Below are positions 24,053 through 35,181 of a stretch of DNA of 64,000 nucleotides, piece by piece. Position 1 is the stretch's first letter, and every line of letters starts with the position of its first letter. Under the pieces are notes generated by a model. The model made no database searches, had not been told where the DNA came from, and saw only the letters and a program-made list of their open reading frames with translations. The DNA lies in assembly GCA_036897445.1 (NCBI GenBank), contig JAYMTL010000028.1, positions 90,411 to 154,410 on the forward strand, in the 5' to 3' direction. Source of the DNA: Pelargonium tetragonum (lineage: Eukaryota; Streptophyta; Magnoliopsida; Geraniales; Geraniaceae). The translations under genes and the position numbers were made by a program.

Positions 24053-24307
24053 ATAAGAAGGGGCCGCTTTCGACACTCCGAGGGATACTTGACTAATGTT
24101 GATAAATCTATTCTTTGAGAGGATGTCCTTGGATTTTACATCAATTTTTGTGCCTTTATTTACCTTAGTATCTGATACTGAAGACTTTTCTATTTTGTAT
24201 AATGGAAAAGCCTTGCTATTTAATACGGGGAACACCTATATGATAAAAGTCTTGCCTAAGCCAGAGCAACCCAACAAAACAGCAATCCTGTTTATGCTTA
24301 TTAAATT
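24053..24307 (-). pseudogene. Possible relic of a P-loop NTPase or GTPase N-terminus
   Basis: On the minus strand a frame between a TGA (24308-24310) and a TAA (24050-24052) reads 85 codons with one internal TAG at 24236-24238. Just before that TAG it contains IAVLLGCSGLGKTFII, a textbook Walker A shape (hydrophobic strand, then GxxGxGKT). After the TAG there is NSKAF and SSVSDTK, which could be compared with the switch I region of AIG1/TOC-like GTPases. No Walker B or DTPG motif follows. An overlapping frame at 24216-24497 on the same strand could be an upstream part after a frameshift. The P-loop alone is short enough to be chance. Confidence 0.2.
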
Positions 24308-27300
24308 TCATCTTAACCCGAAGTTTATTTATTACCTGAATTTCAAAAGTGGGAATTCCGATACTAATAAAGTTTAGATTCTTTATGGAACTCTTTTTAG
24401 TGGAATTTATCTGTTCATAATGGGATTCTTTATAATTTATTCTTCTTACGAGCACTTTATAGGTCAAATATCTCCTTTCTATAAATTCTCTAGGCAATTT
24501 GGTAGATTGTTTAGAGAGAGTGAATTATGGATGCCAAAGAGCAAGAGAACTGAGAAGAAAATGAGAGAACATAGACTAGCTACCAACTAGCCTAGAGAGT
24601 GCCTAGAAAAAAGGTAAGACTGAGCGCTGATTTCAAATTCTATATAAGCTATTTTATTCACGTTTATTTCAGTCTTCTTTTTAGTTTTATAACTAAAGGA
24701 GCCGTCCCCTTTATTGGAAATCTGAGAAAGATAGTATAACTAAAGACTAGAAATTTAGCCTATATCTGGATCTGGGTCTTAAACAAGAGGTTGTAATATC
24801 CTTTTAGATTAGAAGAGAGAATTCTTGGTTTTTTATCTAAGGCGGCTCTTGTGCAATCTCTTTTTACAAAGTCCCTAAAATTTTGGTGGTATACTAGTTT
24901 GGTTTCGATTAACACAGAAGTTAAAGGTTTAGGGTTTGCCTATATGATATAGAATAAAATATTGAAGCTTTTCATTAAACACTACGGTTTCCTGGATCAA
25001 GTTCTAACAAGTAAATATAGTATAAGACCCCCTATTTCAGGGTATAGTCTATTCCCCTACAACACACCAATACAAGAATTTGCTTAATTAGCCCAAATCT
25101 GTAAAAGCTTAGGATATGGTCAAAAGTGCTAACTGGTCTACCAGCACTTATATCTAGAACTGTCACAGGTTTTTTAGAATTAAAGGCAGATTCTTGGTTT
25201 AATCCCTGAGAGCTGGCTTAAGAATAAACTTGATAACATATAAGTATCAAAGGTTTCCCTATTCTATATTATATACGAGAGCAGCTTTTATTTTAACTGA
25301 TCCAAATCCCGATTATGCTCATATTCCGGAGCAACCCAATTATACCTAGACTTGATTGACATTTAAAGGGTCTAAAAATCCTAATAAAGTCTCCTTGTAT
25401 TTCCCACTGAAAAAATTTATAATTTTTCGAATCATTTAGTTACAATTTCTACAAAGGGAGTTCCAGACCAAGTGTGGTGCACCCAATTGGAGTTTTTCTC
25501 CGATATACCTACTTAAAGTTCCTTTATAAACAATGAGAGTGTCCAGTAAGATTTGAAAAGAAAAAGAGCTCTGTGCCCTTTATCTTAATTATAGCTTTTT
25601 TTTTAATAAACACTAATCTTTCTTTCGAGGTCACTTCAAATGGTTGGAACCAAATTTTAGACTTTAGCAGCCATAAAACTTCTATTTCAACGGGCATTTC
25701 CTAGAATACAATAAAGACAGTAAATTCACACTATTAACACAAGTATAACAACTAAAAGAAACAGAGGACAGGACGGGTTCTTGACCTACATTACGTTATC
25801 ATAGTTTTTAGGCTTTTAATGCTGCTTCAAGGCTTTCCTTTCATAAGACTGCAACCTCTTACATTTTGCGATTTATAGGAGCACTGTACCCGCCAATCAA
25901 TGTGCGGAATTCACTGGGTTACTAAAGCAGTCAGGTCAATAGACTAAGGCACCTACTAAAACTAAAACCTAAGGAGTCCTTCCATAAGATTAAGGCGAGA
26001 TTCGAAGCCGCATTCTAAATAGTTTGAGAACGTTCGCGCTCAATAAATAAGCGATTCTAAGTTATAAGTATAAGTCCCAGAAAAATCCTTGAAAAGACTC
26101 TAAAGCACCGAAGATTTAAGGTAGCCCAATTTAGCGATTCAAAATAACCAACGGTCGAACAAATAAATTGGAATTCATATTCATAGCAAAGGAGTACGTA
26201 ATAAGAATATTTTAAGATTTGAACCTACGCTGATTGAAGCTTCAAAGTTTTACCGAGTATTATATTATAAAGTTTCTTTCTATTAAGAGTTTTTAAGAGA
26301 TACAGTTCGTTAATTTATAGCTAGGAATACCTCTTAAATACTAGATTATAAAAAAATCTCTTATTAAACATTATTTAATAAAATTTCTTTGTACACGGAG
26401 CTTGTGCTAATTTTAACCCATCAATTAGAACTTCTACTTATATAAACGAATAGCATGTCTAAGGTCGGACTGCTAAATAGAGACTTTAAAGCCAGAGTAT
26501 CCTAAAAAAGGTCTTATACAAAGTACAAAGAAAGCGACTCGAACCTACGGCACACCCTAGATTTCAAGGACGTCTATGTAAAACGATTAGGTATTCTTTT
26601 GCTTACTAAATATATTATAGAAAAGGCAATTCAAAAACGCGTATATAAAAGTTGCTAGTCAAGAGACTTCCGCGAATTGTTGATTTGTTGATACAGTCTG
26701 TGAAATTTGTCTTTATTTTAGAGTGGGTTTTCTCATGTAGGAGTTATCCATTCCTATAAGGGAATGACTTTTAATGAAATTCTATGTTGAAAAAGTAACT
26801 ATTATATACGTTGTAGGTAAAGCATAAAAATCTCCAAAGATTGTGTTCTGATAAACCACCCTAAGTATCAACTCTGAATTTAGGTGCGAAAGAAAGCTTC
26901 AAACTTGCGTTTACAATAAAATAAAAGCAGAAAAGTGTCGATTTTAAGGCGCGTTATAGTCGTTATAAGAAGGGGACCTTTACGCATATGTGCTATGATC
27001 CTTTAAAGTTTTCTAATACTTTAAAAAGTTGTGAATTGAGATTAGCAAGATTTGAATTTTATTTGCCTGTGCCTATATACTCCTCTTGTGTGCTATATTA
27101 GAGTTCTTTCAGACCCATTTAAACCCCATCTGTACCAATAGCTTTATCTTTCTTCTGACTTCCTTTGTAAAGAGTTAATGCAAAAAAACTGAGAGCTGTC
27201 ACCCTACAAGTTGCTTGTAATGTAATAAGGAATCTTTAATAGGGGCTTTGACTTTTTTACGCAGTTAGATTAGAGACTTATAATATAAGGAACCCTTTTT

Positions 27301-30300
27301 AGATGAAAATGCTAGGAAGCTTTTTACAAATTAATATTATGAGGATTTTAAACTCTCCGCTGGTGAATCCTACTAAAATTTAGGGTCTTTTTGTAGTAAC
27401 TAAGCAACTCAAATGAAGTATAGCAAGAGATTAGTAATTAAAGTGTTTATAATCCATTAATAAGTACCTGTTCTAGCTTTTGCTAATATAAAGAGAATGC
27501 ATTTATAGCTTGGTAAAACGTTGTACTAAAAAAAGTTCCTTACTCCTATTTTTCTTTCCTTGCAAAAGCTCAAAAGTATAAAACGAATGCTTTGAGAAAT
27601 TAATTCTCTAAGTTAAAGCGCAATACGTTTTAAATTCAGGCTCCAAACCCTTATAAAAGAAAGTAAATAAAAATCATATGATAATATATAGACTAAGTCT
27701 ATTATAGGAATAGGTAAAAAGTAGTCGTACAATACCTTTTCAAGAGATTTCCTTTTGCAAAACCCACTTATGGGAAATTGAGTTTTCGATGAAGTAATAT
27801 TCTCTATTGTTGCTTTTAGGTAGCGTCTTATTTCAGTAGGGTTTTGTGCGAGAAAGCTTTCTAGATTAATGCTACTTGAGATCTCCCCCCCTTTTTAAGA
27901 TGAGGGGTTTAAGACTTTTATAATGCTATAGCTGGGCGCTTTCTTAATATTAATAAAAAAGTTTTTTGGGTTGCTTCCAGCTACTATGTTACTCGTCAAG
28001 GTTGGCTCTATGAAAGCTGCTGAAATTCTCGACATTTTATATCCTTGGGAAATTGGTAACTTTCTCTTGGAGCTAATGTGCTTCCTTTTCGGGAAATTTA
28101 GAAATCCTCGGTATAAAGATTTAAATACTGCTTTGCGGAGTGAGTTGGGAATTCTTCTAAATAAAATTCTGAGGCTGTCATTTTCTTTAGGGATTTCCCT
28201 ATACTTAAAGGTTTAATTAATTTCTTTTCATTATTTATTGAGTCTCCATTTTCAAAAAAAGCTTTGAGTTAAGTTAGTAGTTAAAGGTGAGCGTAGAAGC
28301 GCAGGGTTTTTTTAGAAAAAGACTCTAAAGTAAGGGCCCCGGGCGGGCCTCTATTTTTTTATTTCTTGATAGGATTTCCTATGTAGATGTACCACTACGA
28401 GAAGAGATATTTATTCTAGGGTTCCCTCACCTCTGCTAAATCTAATTGTTAAAGTCCTTAAATTCTATTCTTTTGCTCTGAAATCTGGTTATATAATATT
28501 CTCAAGCTAAGGTTTTTGTCTTAAAAGGGAGTTTTTTCTTCAATTTCCAATTAAGCGTCTTCCCTATCGAAAGTGTACAAAGCCCGTAGTTTAAGAGTAA
28601 GAGTTTGAGACCTCTATACGAGTTTTTAATCCAAAAAGCAGATTCTAGTAGTTTACTATAAAAAATGAAGGGATATTCCAGGTATCTAGTATTTTATTGA
28701 AAGATAATTTCAGATTACTCAATGAATAAAACCCATTCTACGACCCGTTTCGTGAACTTTAATTGGGTTTGGGGCATCCGACGTACGATTTTTTGCAAAA
28801 TTGCTTAGCTTTTTATTATATAAAGTTTAAGCCCGACTTATTACTCGTTTTGGCTTATAAATTTTGAACTTAGTAACAAGGTAAGGTTTTTCCGACGGAA
28901 CTCCTTTATTATATTGGAACTAAAAAGGTTGGCGAGGACCCAGAAAAAATAGAACGTTATAGCATAACTTGAAACAAAAAGCTTATTATTTCTTAAAGAA
29001 CGCTTTGATTTAGAATAGGAAATCTTGAATATCTCTTAACTTAATAGGAATGGGGGGTTCCTTCCTCAAGTTATAGAGTAGAATACCTCAGTTCTAGAAA
29101 GTGTAAAAAAGGACCCTGTAAACTTACAGGTTAAAGCAAAAAACTTTATTTGATTTGAAATAGAAGACTTTACGGGGGCTCCCTACTAAATTAAGGCAAG
29201 AGCTTGAAATGTATAATAGAATTTGTCGGGTATAATACAAAGTGGAGATACAAAAAATGAGGGCTCTTAATACGGTTATAGGACTTGTAAAACTCTATTA
29301 CTTAGGGAGTACGGAGTGAGTCTAACTGTTAATTTACTGAGTTTTCCTAAAAAAACTAGGGCCCCACAGAGTTATACCCTCAGAGTAGCTTGAGCTTACA
29401 AGGATAAAGAGCTGGCTAGGATATTTTTCTTGTTTTTAATACAAATTTAATACAAAAAAGGGGCACTCGTTAAGTAAGAGAGTTTGCCCCCTGTATAATA
29501 AGGAATCTTATACTTTGGAAAACCCACGTAAGCCCGACAAAAGGCAGAGTAAAGAAAACTCGATCTATTCATAACCAATGCCTGTGGAAAGGGGAGTAAT
29601 TTAGAAGCTCCATTACAAAAAATGCGGTCCTTGTGAGTGTTTATAAGTTTACTACTCTTCCCCCTATTATGCAACTCCACTTATTTATGCTTAGTATAAG
29701 CAGAGTACTGAAATAGAGGATTCAACTAACCAATTTGGTTTGGTAGAGTAAAAGTCGTTAATTTAAATATAGAGGGAACCCTATAGCACTTATGTTCCTT
29801 AGGTCAAAACGGATATAAAAGCGTTTTGTAAACAAGGAAAGATATTAGAAAAATGACTTGGACTCTCAACTGGATTAGCATTAAAAATCCTTATTTTATT
29901 TTACCTCCCCGGCTCTACTAAGAGTTTTGGATCCTTTTAGTTTTACGTCTAAATTTTAAGAATTGCCCCTTGACAAAACCTTTTAACGAGATGGATCCTA
30001 GGCCTCTCGGAATATCTAAAATTTTGTTTGATTCTTCAATTTAATTAATTAAGGTATCCTCCGTAAAAAAGGAATAAAGGAAGCCCTGCTTGTGCAAGTT
30101 AAATAAATTTATTAGAAAAATATCTTATCATATATTGCTCGGAATCTTATTACATACAATAGGTACTAACATTACAAGGAAAGTCCTTGAGAATATATAG
30201 AATCTAAACGATTTTTCGGAATCCATTAGTAACTTTTTACTATACTGAGGCACCCCTTTCTATATAGCAACAGCTGTAATTCAAGATTTTTGGGTTTAGG

Positions 30301-31199
30301 TTTTTGTTTTAGGACCAAACGTTTTTAAGTTTGGTATTTATATAGTGGATACTTCCCTGTTTACTCATGATATTAGCGTTTCTTTGTTACTCTATAGAAA
30401 TTGAAGTTTAGTGCCGCTTCGTACTCTCGTCCGGTTTTCAAATTTTAATAGTACTGACTTTACGTATATAAAATAGAGACAGATTACATATCTACTAAGC
30501 AATCCCGGGAAGGGGTGATCCTAGAAAGATTATGTATAAGTCAAAAAGGGGTTTTAAAAGAACAAGGGGATTCCTTCTTTCGTGGCGAACTTACAGGGGT
30601 TCACTAAGTCGAAGCCATAAATGGTAATAAAATCGCTGTATATGGACCGAAAACCAAGGATTAGGACTCCCCGGAACCTCGAATTACGAGGACTTTTTAA
30701 GAAAAGAGCATAACTTTCATGTTGTAACGCTCCTTGTGTAGTTATTAAAGCAAAGGGGGTTAAGGTCTGCCCTTTTCGAGGAATAAGGTTTGCTTTTTCT
30801 TATGATCTTGAATAATTATCTTTTGTTTCTTTTTAGCGTATTTTTATTAATCTAGATACGACTCTTTCCTAACGCAAACTTCATACAGAGTTTATCCTAA
30901 AGCCTGCCTCTGGCAAAAGGAATAAAAAAATCTAAAGTTACGTTAACTTTTCCTCGAAAATAAATAAGGAATTCTAAGACTTCGGTGCAGGCTTAAGAAA
31001 GATTTTTTAAGCAGACCCTGCGAAAAGTTTTTTATTCTAATTTTACTTAATAGATGCGAAGGGAAAATTTCCGGTTACTTACTGGAAAATCAGAGTATAA
31101 GAGTAACATGAATGCAGAAGAAGGATTTTAAGAGTTACAAAAACAGGTTAGTTTAATCACTTAGGTAATATTACTAATTCCGAAAAAATTCTTGTTTTG
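24308..31199. other. Long gene-free spacer
   Basis: No gene is supported in about 6.9 kb. An 81-codon frame at 27971-28213 (+) and a 77-codon frame at 29447-29680 (-) show no motif. At 26506-26655 (+) a 50-codon frame without a start reads like a peptide, but such frames are common by chance. Sequences at 26.2 and 26.5 kb that look like reversed tRNA T-loops fail on stem pairing. Confidence 0.45.
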
Positions 31200-31252
31200 T
31201 TGTATCGAGAATAGAGATAGAGGATTGACAGTGGGATGCTGTATAACTTATA

Positions 31253-31342
31253 TTCCTCCCGACTCGCGGGGGTACCCCAAAGGAGGGTGACGTATTATAG
31301 TTTAATATTTATGGATACACTATAACACCCACCAGCTTAGTC
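31253..31342 (+). repeat. Array unit 1 core
   Basis: Helix 2 pairs CCTCC (31255-31259) with GGAGG (31282-31286), and the loop contains a nested GGGGTACCCC palindrome instead of the usual triloop hairpin. Helix 3 is the best in the family: TTATAGT (31295-31301) pairs with ACTATAA (31319-31325), followed directly by CACCCACC. Confidence 0.6.
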
Positions 31343-31564
31343 TTCTTATTGTTGCTGTTAGGATTCCTGTAACTATAGTCTAGTTTTTTATGTATTTATA
31401 GTAATTAGAGTTCTTAGATAGTAATGGATATAGAGTATAATAAAAAGAATAGAATAGGAGATTATTAGAATAATGTTTATAGTTATTATATTAGTTTGTT
31501 ACAGTAGTTCTGTATTAGTTAGTAATGTAAATAATAGTTACGTACAGAGTTTGTTCTTTTAGTT

Positions 31565-31735
31565 AAGGATAATACCTCTTATTGTATTTTCCTTTTATTA
31601 GTAACAGAGGAAAGATCCTTAGATATTGATGAGTGTATCTTTCTACCTGACAGGAACGTAGTGGAGGGAATCCTTATATAGTATAATGAATCTACTTACA
31701 CTATAGCACTCACCGACTCCTTATTCTTATAACTT
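31565..31735 (+). repeat. Array unit 2 core
   Basis: Helix 1 is complete. AAGGAT (31565-31570) pairs with ATCCTT (31615-31620), and after a symmetrical four-base internal loop CCTCT (31575-31579) pairs with AGAGG (31606-31610). The helix 2 region carries the triloop hairpin AAC-GTA-GTG. Helix 3 pairs TATAGT (31677-31682) with ACTATA (31700-31705), followed by GCACTCACC and the TTATTCTTA tail. Confidence 0.65.
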
Positions 31736-31968
31736 ACTTGTTTCTGTATATCTCGTTTCTTCTTCATGAGAGCTGTACTTTAGGAGCTAGAGGAGACTGA
31801 TAGGAGAGAAAGCTTTCTTAATTAAGTAAGGGAGATAATGATAGACTCTTCCTTGTAGCTAAGAAGGTTCCCCGTTTTAGTATGGGTATTCTTCTTGTAG
31901 ATAATTATAATGGAGCTATTGTATTAAAATTCTCTGAATAGTAATAGATAGACACTGTATTAAGCAGT

Positions 31969-32046
31969 CTACCTAACGGAGGATAATGTATAGTAGTTTT
32001 ATAATGTATATGTATGGATACTTTATAACAACCACAAGCTTAACTT
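31969..32046 (+). repeat. Array unit 3 core, truncated helix 2
   Basis: The triloop hairpin has been deleted: CTACCTAACGGAGGATAATG joins the 5' and 3' sides of helix 2 directly. The downstream TATGGATACTTTATAACAACC box and pyrimidine tail are kept. This looks like an internal deletion of the hairpin, as might come from skipping a folded template. Confidence 0.55.
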
Positions 32047-32339
32047 TGCTTGTTTCTTCTTTTCTTATTTGCTTTTTTTTTTAATATTAACAAGATTAAC
32101 AAGAGAAGGAGCCTTGGAGAAATCGTAGGAGGAGCTATACCACTCTTGTTGGAAGCTAGGGAAGCTAGACCTCTGTTGCCTGTATGACTGTACCTATTTT
32201 TCCTGTTATAGCTTAAGTTATTTTAGTTATTGTTTTCTTTATTCTCTAATTATTATTAATTAATAAGGTTTGTATTTTAGGAAAGTAATAGGTTATAATA
32301 GATAGAGTCTTCTTGTTCTTGTTGTGTCATTGTCCAAGC

Positions 32340-32512
32340 AAGCTCGCCTCTTGTTCCCTGTTTTTATCGTTAATGAGGCTAGAGCCTTTATAGATTGGGA
32401 TAGTGTCTATCTTACCGACTGTAGGGAAACGAAACGAAGGAGGTTATTGTTAGATTTTTTTTTAGAGTATACATAGATACCCTTATGACACCACCAACTT
32501 CTTATTCTGACT
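32340..32512 (+). repeat. Array unit 4 core, enlarged hairpin
   Basis: The upstream part keeps TTTTTATCGTTAATGAGG, the loop and 3' side of helix 1. The helix 2 region reads CTTACCGACTGTAGGGAAAC then GAAACGAAGGAGGTTATTG, longer than in other units. The minus-strand copy at 52.8 kb has a similar GGGAGGGAAAC hairpin, so these two form a subgroup. The box GATACCCTTATGACACCACC follows. Confidence 0.55.
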
Positions 32513-32869
32513 TTTATTATTTCTTAAGCTGAAATGAGTTACTTGACTTCCTTTTGTAGTTATACCCATTGTACCTTTCTTAGTCGTAGTAGTTCTATAA
32601 GCTATACCTGTCTTCTTGTTCTTGATATTCCCTGCCTGTATTATGTGTCTTTCCTGTAATAGGTTATTGTATTTCATTAAGAAGTATATACTAGTATTAT
32701 GTAATAGATATCTTAGTAGGATTGTAGCTGCTATACTGTAGCCTACTGAAGCTAGATTCTATAGTATAGTGTAATATATAAGTATGGTATAGTAAGATAT
32801 TTAGAGTTCTTATAATATTTTAGGTAAGTGTTGTTCTTGTTTGTATTGTAGTTTCATTGTATTAGTGGT

Positions 32870-33014
32870 TTAAGGATAAGACCTCAATGCCCTATGTCTT
32901 TATCGGTGGAAGCCTTAGGTTGAGAGAGTATGTTACCGACTGTAGCGAAGCGGAGGTAATGCGTAGTATTAATAGTTTCTTGATAGTACAGGGATCCTTT
33001 ATAACACCAACTTT
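32870..33014 (+). repeat. Array unit 5 core
   Basis: Helix 1 pairs TAAGG (32871-32875) with CCTTA (32913-32917), with TTTATCGG in the loop. Helix 2 pairs TTACC (32933-32937) with GGTAA (32955-32959) around GACTG and the hairpin AGC-GAA-GCG. The box GGATCCTTTATAACACCAAC follows, then a long pyrimidine tail. The helix 2 core is nearly identical to the copy at 14.6 kb. Confidence 0.65.
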
Positions 33015-33145
33015 GGTTTCTTATTTTCTTTCTTGACTTATTTGTTTCTTTTTATTCTGTCTTTTATTAGCAATAGTAGCAGGAGCTGTACCTGTCACTT
33101 TCTTGAAGTTTAATAGGTTAGTACAGTATAGGACAGTCTCTAACT

Positions 33146-33290
33146 CTAAGGTATATCCCTCCATGCCCTGTGTGTTTATCGCTAATGAGGATGGGGACCT
33201 TAGTTGTAGAATGGTAGAGTCCTTTTTACCGACTGCAGCAAAGCGAGGGAGGTGAATGTACTATAGTTAGAATAATACACTACTACTTTT
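33146..33290 (+). repeat. Array unit 6 core, end of array
   Basis: Helix 1 is strong: CTAAGGT (33146-33152) pairs with ACCTTAG (33197-33203), with CCTC/GAGG inside and GTTTATCGCTAATGAGG at the loop. Helix 2 pairs TTACC (33226-33230) with GGTGA (33251-33255) using one G-T pair, around GACTG and AGC-AAA-GCG. The downstream ACACC box and pyrimidine tail are missing; a GC-richer segment starts instead. Confidence 0.65.
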
Positions 33291-33454
33291 CAAGAAACTG
33301 TGAAAGGAAAGACAATCGCTACAATAGGCTACAAAAAGACAATAGGTCCAGGCAACACCCCATAGCACACATTGGCATATCCATGAGAAGAAGACTAACC
33401 CCCCTCAATAAGAATCGGTCTAGCTCGTGTTTTATGGCACGGAAATTGCCTTAG
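33218..33454 (+). other. GC-richer island with a 78-codon open frame
   Basis: After array unit 6 the sequence from about 33.29 to 33.48 kb becomes richer in C and G than its neighbours. A frame open from a TAG at 33215-33217 to a TAG at 33452-33454 runs through the unit 6 hairpin into this island. Its only internal ATG is at 33383, giving a 23-residue arginine-rich tail (ISMRRRLTPLNKNRSSS). I do not recognise it. It may be inserted DNA of different origin that abuts the truncated repeat unit. Confidence 0.2.
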
Positions 33455-35008
33455 AGTAGTAATCCGGGATTTGTTGTCCTAAGTTCTTTTTGATTGAAAG
33501 TCTTTTACTTAAAAAGTCTCCTTTAGAGTCTAGGGAATCGGAGTATGCAAAGAAGTCAGTCCCTGCTGCTGGTGGCTATTAAAGTAAGTATGCTCTATCA
33601 CGTATACTTTAGTCCTATACTTATCCAAATCTTACTTTTTTACTAGTTATTAAGAATCTATCTACATAAGTAACTGAATAACTATCTAATACTATACTCT
33701 ATTTGAATTTGATTCTATTTCCTTATTTCCTTTAGCTTACAAGGGGGTACTAGATTAGCTCCGGTAAGGACAGAGGGAATACAAAGATTAAAAAGAAGAC
33801 AAAAACGAAGCTAGCTAAAACCTGTAAGAAAGGGATATCTCATTACTTATTATAAGAAGATAGAGAAATAAGGGAAGGTTAAGGTAATGCAATTAAGAAG
33901 AAGGAAATAACAAAAAAGGAGGGGTATTCTATGTTTAGTATAGTAAATAGAAGCAAGTAAATTCTAAAGGGAGTCTTGACTTAAAAATGTCTAATTAAAA
34001 TTCTAGTATTAGGGTATAGATATAAGTTATAAGTTAGGATAAAAGTTTTTTCGATAAAGTGAAAGTCTGCCTTTCCTGTTGCCCCTGCCCTTATAAACAT
34101 CTAAGAAAATCACTCTTTTGTTTCTACTTTAAAAGCAGTGGAATAAAGCCCTTGAAGTCTTTTTTATAAGAAGTAAGTTATGGGGTTCTTGTTAAGTAAG
34201 AAATTCCCCCTTTTTTAGTTTTAAAAGCAATAAGCAAGCTAGTTTTTTATTTGGAATCTGAAATTCTGAAGTTTAGTAATATCAAAATAGAAAGGAGTGG
34301 TAGGGCACTAAGAAAAAGGGAGCTTAAAAGTTCTCTAAAAAAAGTCAGCATTAACATTTTAGAATCACTTAAATTTAGAAAGCGGCTATAAAGACTAAGA
34401 AGATAGGTATATCTCTTAAGAAAGTTAAAAAGTTATGGGATTAGAACTCTTGTATTCCTGTATTTTGTGCTTTTGTTATAGTTTCTAAATATAAATAAAG
34501 TATTATGTATCTTACTGTATATTATTGGACTGGAACTCTTTTATCTTGTATTCTATTGCGAGTGCGTTCTGCCTAAAAGGGAGCTCCTTTAATAGCATTG
34601 TTAAGAAAGCCTTACGCGTAGACTTTTAAGTCTGAACCTGATAAAAAAGGACCATAGCAACTAAAATAAGAAAATTCTGTAGAGATCCTATGCCTAAAAG
34701 TAACCTTCTTACTTAGTACGAATATTCCCGCCTAGACATAACTATGATAGTGATACTCTAATTTCTACTCTTCTTGTTCCTTTAAGGACCTCCGCCCCAG
34801 GGGATATAGGGATACTTAAGGGGTTATCCTTTTTTCGGTAGTTCCTGGGCTAAGAAAATAGAAAATAAATGGACATTTAATAATACAAATAATTTGTAAG
34901 ATCACTAAGGCAAAAAAAGGAGTCCAATAGGTTCCTAAAGTTTTTGATTATATAAAGCTAACAACACTCCGGTTATATCCATGCTTTAAATTTTAACAGC
35001 GACAAAGG
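33455..35008. other. Spacer, nothing recognised
   Basis: AT-rich spacer with no supported gene. The word TAAGGTAATGCAATTAAG near 33880 is a solitary copy of the hairpin-associated word seen at 22.97 kb. ATGCAAAGAAGT near 33545 repeats 15975. Confidence 0.4.
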
Positions 35009-35181
35009 AATAGTTCTACCACTTCATTCAAAAAAGTAAATATGTATCGGGGATTTTTTACTATAAATAACTTAAAGAAAACACGTAGGAAGATAATAAA
35101 CACCAAGTGCTTTGCTCGTATATTATCTTTAACAGGGCTTCCTTAATAGAATAGAGGAATTGATACCTGACTAGTCATTTT
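35009..35181 (-). pseudogene. Possible continuation of the RNA polymerase relic
   Basis: Downstream of the DFRGR segment on the same strand, a frame contains FIVKNPRYIFTFLNEVVELF. This could be the degraded equivalent of the A..A..PFQFI block that follows in plasmid polymerases at about this distance. The match is weak and rests mainly on position and strand. Confidence 0.25.

Larger units (their letters stand above)
31200..33290 (+). repeat. Six-unit head-to-tail array of the structured repeat
   Basis: Six diverged units follow each other on the plus strand, with helix 2 cores near 31255, 31643, 31969, 32411, 32932 and 33226 (spacing about 300-510 bp). Each unit has the same order where preserved. 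First comes a helix 1 stem-loop, then the ACCGACTG triloop hairpin. Next are the TATAGT/ACTATA helix and ACACC box, a pyrimidine-rich tail, a GAGCTATACC word and an AT linker rich in TAGTAATAG. The region differs visibly from its surroundings in having long T/C tracts and many TAG triplets. Unit spacing is irregular and identity is low, so the array is old or evolves under structural constraint. No protein is credible within it. Confidence 0.7.

Noticed and set aside
26206-26290. Reversed tRNA-like TTGAACCTACGC motif with a GAA anticodon-like loop
   Set aside because: Anticodon stem has no pairs and the T stem only four weak ones; no cloverleaf.
26525-26600. Reversed tRNA-like GACTCGAACCTACGG with TTGAAAT, resembling tRNA-Ser
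   Set aside because: T stem fails at the second pair, anticodon stem does not form and the variable arm has the wrong length.
32483-32677. 64-codon lysine- and threonine-rich minus frame in the array
   Set aside because: It is the complement of the pyrimidine tail of unit 4; composition alone explains it.
31200-33290. Array considered as a CRISPR, or as group I/II intron remnants
   Set aside because: Units are too long, diverged and irregular for CRISPR; no domain V of group II or P7/Q-R core of group I introns was found.
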